From contig NZ_CP022685.1 in the NCBI RefSeq assembly GCF_002556545.1, positions 9,547,875 through 9,611,874 of the forward strand: a stretch of 64,000 nucleotides of DNA, given 5' to 3'. How positions within the stretch are numbered: position 1 is the first letter of the stretch; every line of letters begins with the position of its first letter. The DNA is from Streptomyces formicae. Its GTDB lineage: Bacteria; Actinomycetota; Actinomycetes; Streptomycetales; Streptomycetaceae. A program made the position numbers and the translations under genes. The notes under the pieces are model-generated. The model was not told the origin of the DNA. It made no database searches and was given only the letters and a program-made list of their open reading frames with translations. Shown here in pieces: positions 26,872 through 35,167 of this stretch.

Positions 26872-27255
26872 TCAGGGCTGCGCCTTGCAGGCCGCGCGGG
26901 CCGCGCCGACCACGGCGACTGCGTCCTTGTATGAGATGTCGAGCTTCTTCTTGGTCTCCCGGGTGATGTTGACGGCGCTGCCGATGGCGCCGCCCACACC
27001 ACCGTTGCCGTCGGCGGCGCAGATTGCGTTGCCTTGGCTGACGAGTTCCTCGTCGCTGACCCCGGAGGGTTTGTTCTTGGTGTTCTCAAGGACATTGAAG
27101 AAGATTTTCTTCCTGGCTCCGATCAGTTCATTGGAGCTGGAGGTGCCGGTCGTTGCATGGTCCGATGAGCCGGACTCTCCATCGGCCGGGCCGCAGGCGG
27201 TCATGAAGGCCATTCCCATGATCGCGACACCAAAGGCGACAATTTTTTTCGTCAT
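26872..27255 (-). CDS. Small lipoprotein with a DUF732-like domain
   Basis: A 127-residue lipoprotein: MTKKIVAFGV start, lipobox FMTAC at about residue 21, a Ser/Gly-rich spacer, then a helical domain with two Cys (GNAICAADGNGG and GAARAACKAQP) in the pattern of DUF732, a family of small exported actinobacterial proteins. Its ATG overlaps the stop of the upstream membrane-protein gene (ATGA). Codon use is less GC-rich than the neighbours. Confidence 0.65.
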   Translation of the reverse strand: MTKKIVAFGVAIMGMAFMTACGPADGESGSSDHATTGTSSSNELIGARKKIFFNVLENTKNKPSGVSDEELVSQGNAICAADGNGGVGGAIGSAVNITRETKKKLDISYKDAVAVVGAARAACKAQP

Positions 27256-27434
27256 TTGTTCTTGAACTCCCTGCGCCAGTGAATCGCTGTCAACACGCAA
27301 CCCGTACCGGCCGGCAGGGAGCCCGCTAAGGGCTGGCACTTTGCCGCCCATTCGAGAAAGGCATAGTCTTCCTCCTGGGCGTCCGTGACAATGGAGCCGA
27401 CGCCCAGGATAATCATTACTATTCCTGCTCCCAT
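27252..27434 (-). CDS. Small membrane protein coupled to the lipoprotein gene (60 aa)
   Basis: Starts MGAGIVMIILGVGSIVTDAQ, a single hydrophobic helix, followed by a polar tail with two Cys. The stop overlaps the lipoprotein ATG by ATGA and GAGGTG precedes the start at suitable spacing. Probably a partner of the lipoprotein. No family recognised. Confidence 0.55.
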   Translation of the reverse strand: MGAGIVMIILGVGSIVTDAQEEDYAFLEWAAKCQPLAGSLPAGTGCVLTAIHWRREFKNK

Positions 27435-27849
27435 GTCACCTCATCGCTCACACGGCATCGAAGTCGCAGAAATACTGTACAAGCGAAAGGCTGGAGGGAG
27501 GTGAGGCCTTCACGTGGCAGTGGAAATTTCATTCCCAGGTACAAGGCCGGGTACACCTTTCGATGTATTCCTTCGAGGGTGGGGTGGGGGCGTGGACGAC
27601 ATTTCGCACGGCTGCCAGCTTCAGTTGGTGCTGCTCGGACCGGCGGCTGCCGCTCGGGTGCCGGGTCCCGGGTGGGCCCCCGAGCGGGGCTGTGCCTCAG
27701 GCCGGTCCGGCCGGTGCGGCGGAGATTTCGGCCCCCGGGTGGGCGCGACGTGGTAGTCGTCCCTGAGGGCCGCACTCGCCAGTGCCGCGTGGTGCTTGCC
27801 GTGTGCGCGGCAGGAGTCGCTCGCCTGTGCTGGAGATACGCAAAAGTCG
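27435..27849. other. Region upstream of two divergent remnants and small genes
   Basis: A frame ending at 27419 overlaps the small membrane-protein gene by 16 bases and could encode a further short peptide starting near 27529, but evidence is weak. Otherwise no gene seen. Confidence 0.35.
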
Positions 27850-28375
27850 CGGGGGGAGCCATGGCTGCGCTGCGGCTTGCGCCTCACCGCTGCGAGTGCA
27901 CTGATCTATTCGATCAACTTTGCAAACCGAGCTTCGGCCATCGTGGGCGTACAATTCGACCTCCGCCCACTGGAGTGGGAAGTGTTGACCGTGTTAGGCG
28001 CAGGAATCGGCATGCCGCTCATAGTCGGTGGTCTCACCATGCCTTCCTGGGGCCCTCGCCTTTCGGCCCTGTGCGTCTGGTGGAATAATTACCGCGCCTA
28101 CCGCAGCCTTGCACCTTTATGGCTCGCGATGCATCAAGAACTACCCGAGATCGTTCTGCATCCCCCAACTTCTCCCCTGCCCAATCTGGACTATCGCTTG
28201 TACCGTCGGGTCATCGAGGTCCGCGACGGACAGATCGCGCTGCGCCCCTACATGAATCCTGAGACCGCCATGCTGGCAGCCGAACTGGGCAGAGAAGCCG
28301 GATTAGTTGGCAATGAGCTAAGAGCCGTGGTTGAAGCAGCCCAGTTGAAGGTGGCGCTGAAGGCCGGCGGATCCG
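27850..28375 (+). pseudogene. C-terminal part of a DUF6545 (MAB_1171c-type) membrane protein
   Basis: Two membrane helices (LTAASALIYSINFANRASAI and VLGAGIGMPLIVGGL) are followed by the DUF6545 region: WWNNYRAYRSLAPLWLAM, LDYRLYRRVIEVRDGQIAL and AAQLKVALKAG. The intact relative at 30570-31811 shows what is missing: the five or so N-terminal helices and the tail. Downstream it runs out of frame into a hemerythrin gene on the opposite strand near 28370, so both genes were cut by one rearrangement. Confidence 0.7.
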
Positions 28376-28875
28376 GGCTTCGGTGTCGGCGTACTCCTCG
28401 GCGCTCACCCAACGGGTCATCACAGGGAAGAGGTTCCGCTCCTCGGCGGCGATGTGCTCGATGAGCAGGTTACGCTCCTCGGCGAGCAGCGCCGCGAGCC
28501 GCCCCGCGCCGTCGGCCGGGTCCTCCAGCGGGCCGCGGCTTCGTCGCAGGTGTCCTGGAGCGGATCGAGGGCGCTGTGCTCGTCGACGTGGGGCGTGAGG
28601 TCGATCGTATGCCCCGCGGAGAGGGCGATGAGCGGCCAGAGGGTGTCGTCCTCGTTGTGGTGGTGATGCCGTACGGCGGCGTTGTCCTGATGGATGTACG
28701 CCGCGACGGCGCGGGCGCGGGGCTCCGGTACGTCGGTGTGGGCGAGCGAGGCGAGGAGCTCGGCGAGCCGCGTGATGTCGCCGGTGAGGGCGCGGTGGCT
28801 CAGCCGCATACCGGTGAGATCGGGCACCGGCTCGGACGTGCTGGAAGGAGGCGTGAGGGATGTGCTGTTGGACAT
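28370..28875 (-). pseudogene. Hemerythrin-domain gene, frameshifted and 3'-truncated
   Basis: From ATG 28875 the frame has the His/Asp/Glu iron ligands of hemerythrin-like proteins (LSHRALTGDI, HHHHNEDDTLWPLI, HVDEHSALD). Near 28545 the frame slips; the following helix (LAALLAEERNLLIEHIAAEE, NLFPVMTRWV) continues in another frame. The coding sequence stops abruptly near 28370 where the truncated DUF6545 gene meets it tail to tail. Such proteins bind oxygen or protect against nitrosative stress; this copy is dead unless the frameshift is an error. Confidence 0.75.
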
Positions 28876-28959
28876 GGCGCCAGGCTCTCCGAGCCCGCTC
28901 CACGCGCGGTGACCATCCACTCAACGCGATTACTCCTTGAGACGACCGGACCGAGCTGG

Positions 28960-30573
28960 TCAGGCTCTGTCCGAGCGCGCCCCCGCGTCGCTCTCCACAC
29001 CGGCCTTCGGATCCGACTCCGATCCGGCCCCCTGTTCGGCGCGGCCCCCGTCGGCCTGCGCGTGCGTGGGCAGATGGCGCAGGCGTACCGCGGCGAGGAC
29101 GGCGGCGGCGAGGACGATCGTGCCGGCCGCCGCGGCGGTGACGCCGAGGCCGCTGGCGAACGCCTCGTGGGCCGCCGCGAGGAGCGGGGTGGCGAGGGCG
29201 TCGGGCAGGGGCTCGGCAGCCTCCGTCGCCCCGGCGAGGGCGGAGCGGGCGGCGTCCGCGGTCGCCTCGGGCAGGCCGTCGGGCAGCTGGTCGGTGAGCT
29301 GGGTGCGGTAGACGGCGGTGCCGACCGTGCCGAGCAGGGCGACGCCGAGGGCCACGCCCATTTCGCCGCTGCTCTCCGAGAGGGCGGAGGCCGCTCCGGC
29401 GCGCTGGGGCGGTGCGGTGCTGATGACCAGGTCCGTGCAGAGGGTGATCATCGGGCTCAGGCCGAGGGCCACGAGTTCATAGCCGGTGATGAGCAACGCC
29501 AGGTCGTCCCCGTCGACTTGGGAGAGGGTGGCGAAGCCGAGCGCCGCCACCAGGAGGCTGCCCGTGATGACCGTCGCGGGGCGAAAGCGCCGCGCGAGCA
29601 GCGGGGCGAGCAGGGAGCCGACGATGGTGCCCACGGAGGCGGGGACCATCCAGGCACCGGCCATGAAGGGGGAGAGGTCGAGGACTTCTTGAAGGTAGAG
29701 GGCGATGAAGAGCTGGGTGCCGCCCATCGCGAACAGGCCCAGCAGGTAGGTGCCCAACGAGGTGTTGATGACGCGGTCGCGCAGCAGGGACAGGTCGAGC
29801 AGCGGGTCGTCCAGGTGGTTCTGGCGCCGTACGAAGACCACACCGAGGGCCAGTCCGGCCACCAGGGTCAAGGCGAAGGACAGGTCGGGGCCCGCGGCGC
29901 TGACGTGTTTTACCGCGTAGACGACGCCGAGCACGGCGGCCAGGGCGAGTGCGGCGCTGAACCAGTCGAGGCGCCCGCCTTGCGGGTCGCGGTACTCGGG
30001 CAGCAGGACGGGGCCGATGGCGAGCAGCAGCACCATCACCGGCACGCCCGCGAGGAAGACCGAGCCCCACCAGAAGTGCTCCAGGAGCGCGCCGCCGAGC
30101 AGCGGTCCGATGGTGGTGCCGACGGAGAAGCTCGTCATGACGACGGCCACCGCGAAGCTGCGTTGGCCGGCCCGTTGGAACATGACGCGGACCAGGGAGA
30201 GGGCGGACGGCATCAGGGTGGCCCCGGCCAGGCCGAGCAGCGCGCGGGAGACGATGAGCATGAGCGGGCTGGTGGCGTAGGCGGCGAGTGCCGAGGCGAT
30301 GCCGAAGAGCGCGGCGCCGAAGAGCATGATGCGCCTGCGGCCGATGCGGTCACCGAGGGCGCCTGCGGGCACCAGGGCTCCGGCGATCAGGAATCCGTAG
30401 ATGTCCATGATCCACAGGAGTTCGGTGGAGCTCGGCCCCAGGTCGGCGCTCAGGTGCGGTACCGCCAGATACAGGACGGTCATGTCCATGGAGATCAGCA
30501 GCGTCGGCAGGGCCAGGACGGTGAGTCCGATCCACTCCCGTCGGCCGGCGAGGGGAGGGGTGTCGGTGGTCAT
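28960..30573 (-). CDS. MFS drug exporter, DHA2 (14-TM) family
   Basis: A 537-residue transporter with 14 predicted helices, the DRIGRRR motif A after helix 2 (residues about 72-78) and the motif C-like GTTIGPLLGGAL in helix 5, as in proton-driven multidrug exporters of the QacA/LfrA group. It is the last gene of the leftward XRE operon and its ATG overlaps the DUF6545 stop (ATGA). It may export the product of the cluster that begins 2.5 kb away in the other direction, or a xenobiotic; direct evidence is lacking. Confidence 0.88.
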   Translation of the reverse strand: MTTDTPPLAGRREWIGLTVLALPTLLISMDMTVLYLAVPHLSADLGPSSTELLWIMDIYGFLIAGALVPAGALGDRIGRRRIMLFGAALFGIASALAAYATSPLMLIVSRALLGLAGATLMPSALSLVRVMFQRAGQRSFAVAVVMTSFSVGTTIGPLLGGALLEHFWWGSVFLAGVPVMVLLLAIGPVLLPEYRDPQGGRLDWFSAALALAAVLGVVYAVKHVSAAGPDLSFALTLVAGLALGVVFVRRQNHLDDPLLDLSLLRDRVINTSLGTYLLGLFAMGGTQLFIALYLQEVLDLSPFMAGAWMVPASVGTIVGSLLAPLLARRFRPATVITGSLLVAALGFATLSQVDGDDLALLITGYELVALGLSPMITLCTDLVISTAPPQRAGAASALSESSGEMGVALGVALLGTVGTAVYRTQLTDQLPDGLPEATADAARSALAGATEAAEPLPDALATPLLAAAHEAFASGLGVTAAAAGTIVLAAAVLAAVRLRHLPTHAQADGGRAEQGAGSESDPKAGVESDAGARSDRA

Positions 30574-31811
30574 CGTGGTGCTTCCTCTGGTACGGGGGTG
30601 TGCGGGTGGACAGAGGTGGGGGCCGATCGGTAGATCCGGGCCACCGTGAGCAGGAACGTCGTCTCGTCGGCCAGGGTGTCGGCGCCGATCGGCGCGATGG
30701 GCGGGGTGTCGCGTCGCGGTTCCCCGCCGGTCAGGTGGGCCGCGCGGGCGCCTTTGAGGACGGCGGCGAGTACGGCGGCCGAGTGTTCCTCGGCCGGTGG
30801 CGCCGCCGCGCGCGTGTCACCGTCGTACGGGTGTGCCGGGACGCCGTCGCTCACGGTGTCCGCGAACGCCCGGGCGCGGGAGTGCAGTTCGGGGGTGGCG
30901 TACTGGTCGAGCACGAGGATGGCGTCACGGATCTCCATGAGCTTGCGGTACAGCAGGAGGCGGCGCGGGCCCTGTGGCCACAGGGCCTCCATGAGGCGGC
31001 TGCGCCGGGGTGCGAGCAGCACCTGCGGACACACCTCCACCAGGTCGCGCCAGAGCGGCCAGATCCGCCACAGGTGTCCGAGGTCGGTGAGCGCGCGGCG
31101 GGCGGCGCGGGTGGTGGGGACGGTCAGGGCCGCCGCGACGAGCAGACCGTGCAGCGCCAGGGCGAAGGGTTGTATGGGCACCGACCAGGCGGAGCCGAGG
31201 AGTTGGGACAGCGCGCCGAGCCAGAACACGCCCGCCATGGCGGTGCCGGATCCGAGCAGGAGCAGGGCGGCCGTCAAGGAGCGGTTGCCGCTGCGCCGCC
31301 CGCGGCGTACGCACACCGCGAGGCACAGGGTGTTGGCGATCAGGTGTGTGCCGATGATCAGCAGCCAGTACGGCGGGGAGGGTGTGGGGGAGGGGCCTTC
31401 GAGGATGAGGTGCCGTCCGTGGGGGCTGTGCAGCGTGTCCAGGGCGACGGCGCCCACCACGACGCAGCACGCGGTGACCCGTAACCAGCGGAGCAGCGTC
31501 CGGCTCCGGGAGCCCGCCGCGAGCGAGTGGACCAGTTCAAGCAGCGCGAACGCCGAGATGAGGCCGCATACGTTGCGGACCAGGTCCACGCTGTGCGCGC
31601 TGCCGGAGTTCCGGTCGACGAAGTCGCCGACGCCGTCCAGGTCGAGCGTCGTGGCGGCTGCCGCAGCCAAGCAGGCCAGCCACAGTTCGCGCTGCTGGCG
31701 TGAGCCCAGAGCGTGCGGCAGGCGAAGGAGCACGGCCGTCCACATGCATACCGTGCCCGCGACCTGCGCGTCGGTGCCAAGGGCCGCGAGGTCAGTCGCC
31801 GGAAGCAGCAT
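30570..31811 (-). CDS. DUF6545 (MAB_1171c-type) putative membrane transporter
   Basis: 413 residues: about seven N-terminal membrane helices, then a cytoplasmic region with WRDLVEVCPQVLL, RRLLLYRKLMEIRDAILVLD and LAAVLKGARAAHL. This family in Streptomyces is nearly always encoded beside an XRE regulator and an ImmA/IrrE protease, as here; its transport function is a database label and unproven. The start (31811) overlaps the protease gene end by 20 bases, and its stop overlaps the exporter start. Confidence 0.8.
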   Translation of the reverse strand: MLLPATDLAALGTDAQVAGTVCMWTAVLLRLPHALGSRQQRELWLACLAAAAATTLDLDGVGDFVDRNSGSAHSVDLVRNVCGLISAFALLELVHSLAAGSRSRTLLRWLRVTACCVVVGAVALDTLHSPHGRHLILEGPSPTPSPPYWLLIIGTHLIANTLCLAVCVRRGRRSGNRSLTAALLLLGSGTAMAGVFWLGALSQLLGSAWSVPIQPFALALHGLLVAAALTVPTTRAARRALTDLGHLWRIWPLWRDLVEVCPQVLLAPRRSRLMEALWPQGPRRLLLYRKLMEIRDAILVLDQYATPELHSRARAFADTVSDGVPAHPYDGDTRAAAPPAEEHSAAVLAAVLKGARAAHLTGGEPRRDTPPIAPIGADTLADETTFLLTVARIYRSAPTSVHPHTPVPEEAPR

Positions 31812-32319
31812 GGAGCCCCAGCGCCCTTTCCACCGTCTTCGCCGTGCCGTGGGCGTTGAGGTACGTCGGGCGCAGCACTCCGCTGAGGATCAGGCTCGCG
31901 ACCATCTCGGCCTCCTGTTCCTGGCGCGTGCTGTGCGAGGCGCGGCGCAACAGCCGCCGGATCAGGCGGGGGTCGAGGTCTGGGAGAACATCGCGCACCG
32001 GCTCGGTGTCGTCGGTCAGGGGGCGGTGGTGGCCGAGGAGTATGTGGCCGATCTCGTGCAGGATGATGTGGTCTTGGTGGGGGCGGGTGGTGCCCGGTTC
32101 GAAGAAGACGTGGTCGTCGGTGTCGGTGGCGATCCACGCGCCGCAGGTGCCGTCGGTGCGGCCTTGGGCGGGCAGCGGATAGAGATGGATGGGGCGGCCG
32201 CGCCGCCGCGCGACGTATCGGCACAGTTCGTGTGCCGAGGCGGATCGGGGCAGCGCGAGCTCCTCAAGGACTGATTCGCACCGCTGTCGCAGCGCTCGGT
32301 AAGGGAACAGCAAGGTCAC
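31792..32319 (-). CDS. ImmA/IrrE-family zinc metallopeptidase
   Basis: A 175-residue protein with the HEIGH zinc motif (ILHEIGHILLGHH, residues about 86-98) and a downstream Glu (EAEMVASLIL) as third ligand. ImmA/IrrE proteases cleave XRE-type repressors on a stress or signal, as in ICEBs1 and Deinococcus. The XRE gene lies 98 bases upstream, which makes it the obvious target. GTG start preceded by AAAGGA. Confidence 0.85.
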   Translation of the reverse strand: MTLLFPYRALRQRCESVLEELALPRSASAHELCRYVARRRGRPIHLYPLPAQGRTDGTCGAWIATDTDDHVFFEPGTTRPHQDHIILHEIGHILLGHHRPLTDDTEPVRDVLPDLDPRLIRRLLRRASHSTRQEQEAEMVASLILSGVLRPTYLNAHGTAKTVERALGLHAASGD

Positions 32320-32417
32320 TCGTCCTTTGGGGGGCGGCGGGTCGTGCTGGCCAGTGATGCCGAGTTCTCGTCCTCCTCTTCTGGGTCCTCGTCGTCGCCT
32401 TCGTCCTCGTCATCGCG

Positions 32418-32915
32418 TCACGACCGGGGGTCGGCCGCGGCGTCCGCTGATCCGTCCTCGGGTCTCGCTTCCTCGACGGCCGGGAGGCGGTGCAGCTTGC
32501 GTGCCTGGTCGACCATGGTCAGCAGCGCGTCGAGGGTTTCGCCGGAGAGCCCTTCGGCGCGCAGCGCCAGGGAGCGGACCCGTGCGTCCCGCAGTGCGGT
32601 GGCGAGTTGGAGCTGGGCGTTGACCCGCCCAGCGACCTCCTCGTTGAAGAAGTACTCGGGGGGGACGCCGAAGAAGTCGGCCAGAACGCCCAGTTGCTCG
32701 ACCGTGACGTTGTGCTTCTTGCCGGTGGCCAGCTCCCACAGGTAGGTGCCCGAGAGCGCGCCGCCGGTGGTCTCCCTGATCTCCTTGGCCAGGCGCGCGT
32801 AGCCGGGTCTGGCGCGTTCGTCCGGGTAGAGCGTGCAGATGAGGTGGGTCAGCCGTGCGCTGATCTTGCCCGCCAGCTGACGGTTCGATGGCCGCCTGCC
32901 CTGGTTGCCCGTCAT
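32418..32915 (-). CDS. XRE-family transcriptional regulator
   Basis: The HTH occupies residues about 15-90 (ETTGGALSGTYLWELATGKK, VTVEQLGVLADFFGVPPEYF); a helical C-terminal part of about 60 residues follows. ATG 32915 with GGAGG six bases upstream is preferred to the in-frame GTG at 32942. Its likely targets are its own operon and the biosynthetic operon that starts on the other side of a 196-base divergent region containing two palindromic boxes. Confidence 0.85.
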   Translation of the reverse strand: MTGNQGRRPSNRQLAGKISARLTHLICTLYPDERARPGYARLAKEIRETTGGALSGTYLWELATGKKHNVTVEQLGVLADFFGVPPEYFFNEEVAGRVNAQLQLATALRDARVRSLALRAEGLSGETLDALLTMVDQARKLHRLPAVEEARPEDGSADAAADPRS

Positions 32916-32965
32916 GTGTGCCTCCGTGGCTGAACGCGTCACTCCGCAAGCGGGGCGACGTCCCC

Positions 32966-32983
32966 CGTCCGCTGCAGCGGACG
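32966..32983. promoter_or_regulatory. Perfect 18-base palindrome, probable XRE operator (site 1)
   Basis: CGTCCGCTGCAGCGGACG lies about 50 bases upstream of the XRE start. A 13/16 match to its core occurs at 33065. Its position in a divergent promoter region next to an XRE gene supports an autoregulatory operator. Confidence 0.6.
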
Positions 32984-33020
32984 CAGTCTAGCGCTCCAAG
33001 TCGCTTCGTGTTCGCCACTG

Positions 33021-33051
33021 TTGACAGGCTGCGATCGTTTCAGCGTAAGCT
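33021..33051 (+). promoter_or_regulatory. Candidate promoter of the biosynthetic operon
   Basis: A consensus -35 TTGACA (33021-33026) is followed after 19 bases by TAAGCT (33046-33051). It lies 60 bases before the ligase GTG and is bracketed by the two palindromic boxes. Spacing is slightly long for a housekeeping promoter. Confidence 0.45.
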
Positions 33052-33064
33052 TCTTGGTGTGGTT

Positions 33065-33080
33065 GTCCGCTGTAGTGTAC
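33065..33080. promoter_or_regulatory. Imperfect copy of the palindrome (site 2)
   Basis: GTCCGCTGTAGTGTAC matches the core of site 1 at 13 of 16 positions, with the left half identical. It lies between the candidate promoter and the ligase start, where a bound repressor would block transcription. Confidence 0.5.
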
Positions 33081-33111
33081 GACCTGATCGTGTAGGGAAG
33101 GTGATCCACCT

Positions 33112-34857
33112 GTGGCCACTGGTGAGTCGACCTCACTCGCCGTTGACACCCCACCTCTGACGATTCCCTCGGCGTTCGCGCGTTCCGCCCTCGCGCGCCC
33201 CCTGTCACCCGCGCTCACCGATGGCCTGTTGGGCCTGACGTACCAGCAACTCCAGGACGAGACGGACGACATCAGCCGCGCCCTGGCGCCTCTGGTGAAC
33301 CCCGGTGACCGGGTGGCCCTTCAGCTACCCCGCAGCGCCGAATACATGGTGACCTATCTCGCCGTTCTCTCCCTCGGTGCCACCGTGGTGCCCCTCGCCC
33401 ATGACCTGAGCGCGGCGGAGACCGACACCGAACTCGCCTCCTGCGCACCGGTGTTGCTGCTGCAAGATCCGGATTTGCGGGGCGCGCGCCCGCATCGTGT
33501 CTCCGCCGCGAGCGACCGCGGGGGCGGCGCGTCGGCCACGGTCGTGCACGTTCCCGTACGCGCCCGGGCCGACGGTGATCTGACGTCCCTGCGGTCGGTC
33601 TGCGGGGCGGCGGAGGGTGCCGGTCCGGCTCCCGGCCGTGGCGCGAACCCGGCGGAACCCGCCGTGCTGCTCGCCACTTCCGGCTCGTACGGCCTGCCCA
33701 AGCGCGTCGTGCTGACCCATAGCGCCCTGCTCGCCAGCGCCCGCGCGCACCGCGCCTCGCTAGACGGCGCGACGGACGCGACGGATGCGACGGATGCGAC
33801 GGCGGACGCCACGACGGGCGAGGGGGAGACCACGCTTGCCGCCGTGCCGCTGAACTTCGGCTACTGCAACACCGTGCAGATCGTCGGGCAGTTGGACAGC
33901 GGCGGGCATGTCGTGCTCCTCGACGGCGACTTCCTGCCCAGCCGGTTCGGGCGCCTCGTCCAGGAGCACCGGGTTACCTCGACGCTGCTCGTGCCCTCCA
34001 TGCTGCGGCTGCTCACCCTCGGCGACTGGCACCGCGCGTACGACCTCTCCTCGCTTCGGCACATCGTCTACGGCGGCGCCCCCACCCCGCCCGAGATCCT
34101 GGCCGGCATCGAACAGCGCCTGCCCGATGTGGAGTTGGTCGAGACGTACGGACAGACCGAGGCCGGACCTCGGGTCACCACCATGCGGCGCCGCGACCGC
34201 CAGGACCACCCGGGATCCGTCGGACGCCCGCTGCCCGGCGTCGAAGTGGCCATCCGCGACCGGGACTTCCGCCCGCTGCCGCCCGGCGCGACCGGGGAGA
34301 TCGTGGTACGCGGGCCCGGCGTGATGACGGGGTACCACGGCCGTCCCGAGGAGAGCGCGCGGGTGCTGCGCGACGGCTGGCTGCTCACCGGCGATCTCGG
34401 CCGCCTCGACGAGGACGGCTTCCTCTATCTGCGCGGCAGGCTGCGCAACGTCGCCATCGTGAGCGGGATGAACGTCTCCCTCGAAGAGGTGGAGGCATGC
34501 CTGACGGCGCACCCGGCGGTGGCCGAGGCCGTGTGCGGGGTGCGCGCGGACGACCGCGCGGGGGAGACGCTGGTGGCCTGGGTACGCCTGGCCGCCGACG
34601 GACCGGGCGCGGGCCCGGGTGAACAGATCGCGGCCCCCGCCGGACAAGCCGCCCTCCTCCAGGAGCTGACCGGCTTCTGCCGAGAGCGCCTGAGCGCCCA
34701 CAAGCTTCCGCGCCGCATCGCGACGGTGGCGGATCTCCCGCGTACCCGGACCGGCAAGATCGACCGGTCCGCGCTGCTCGCCCGCAGCCGGAACGTTCCC
34801 GGGGAGCCAGCTGCGCCCGGTCGGGGCGCGCCCGATGTCGAGGAGGCAGTGCGGTGA
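33112..34857 (+). CDS. AMP-forming acyl/aminoacyl ligase (ANL superfamily)
   Basis: A 581-residue stand-alone adenylating enzyme. Core motifs: LLATSGSYGLPKRVVLTH (phosphate loop, A3), YGQTEAGPR (A5), GELxIRG-like GEIVVRGPGVMTGY, TGDLGRLDEDGFLYLRGR (A7/A8) and the A10 lysine in RTRTGKIDRS. SGSYGLPKR departs from the usual SGTTGxPKG. A (TDA)n insertion near residues 222-232 reflects a nine-base DNA repeat. GTG start, GGAAGG upstream. The stop overlaps the GTG of a carrier protein gene, so the enzyme very probably loads that carrier. The substrate acid cannot be told from sequence alone. Confidence 0.88.
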   Translation: MATGESTSLAVDTPPLTIPSAFARSALARPLSPALTDGLLGLTYQQLQDETDDISRALAPLVNPGDRVALQLPRSAEYMVTYLAVLSLGATVVPLAHDLSAAETDTELASCAPVLLLQDPDLRGARPHRVSAASDRGGGASATVVHVPVRARADGDLTSLRSVCGAAEGAGPAPGRGANPAEPAVLLATSGSYGLPKRVVLTHSALLASARAHRASLDGATDATDATDATADATTGEGETTLAAVPLNFGYCNTVQIVGQLDSGGHVVLLDGDFLPSRFGRLVQEHRVTSTLLVPSMLRLLTLGDWHRAYDLSSLRHIVYGGAPTPPEILAGIEQRLPDVELVETYGQTEAGPRVTTMRRRDRQDHPGSVGRPLPGVEVAIRDRDFRPLPPGATGEIVVRGPGVMTGYHGRPEESARVLRDGWLLTGDLGRLDEDGFLYLRGRLRNVAIVSGMNVSLEEVEACLTAHPAVAEAVCGVRADDRAGETLVAWVRLAADGPGAGPGEQIAAPAGQAALLQELTGFCRERLSAHKLPRRIATVADLPRTRTGKIDRSALLARSRNVPGEPAAPGRGAPDVEEAVR

Positions 34858-35114
34858 CACCCGTGGACGAAGTGGACGACTGGGTCGTGCGCCAGCTGGC
34901 CGTGCTGAGCATTCCGCCACGCCCGGCGGAGGAGATCACGGCGCAGCAGTCGCTGACCGAGGACCTCGGAGTGGACTCGCTGGCCTTCATCGAGGCCCTC
35001 GTCTCCTTCGAGGAGAAGTTCGGCGTGCGGCTCGACGAGGACCGGCTGCTGCTTTCCTCGTACGCCAAGGTCCAGGACCTCGCCGACTATCTGCGCGACT
35101 CCCGTACCAGCTGA
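34854..35114 (+). CDS. Free-standing acyl/peptidyl carrier protein
   Basis: 86 residues; the phosphopantetheine Ser is S42 in LTEDLGVDSLAFIEAL. Helical pattern and acidic character are typical. It overlaps the ligase stop by GTGA and is followed 53 bases later by a GmhA-like isomerase. In lincomycin biosynthesis a carrier domain is fused to the N-terminus of the sugar isomerase LmbN; here the same two functions are adjacent separate genes. Confidence 0.9.
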   Translation: MTPVDEVDDWVVRQLAVLSIPPRPAEEITAQQSLTEDLGVDSLAFIEALVSFEEKFGVRLDEDRLLLSSYAKVQDLADYLRDSRTS

Positions 35115-35167
35115 CTACCGCCCGACCCGCCGGACGGCCCGGGCGACCCAGCAGAACGGAGCACTCA

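Noticed and set aside
28576..30633. A 685-residue rightward open frame opposite the exporter gene
   Set aside because: Antisense of a clear 14-helix transporter; its composition (Gly/Glu/Gln/His-rich) is that of a complementary strand, with no motifs.
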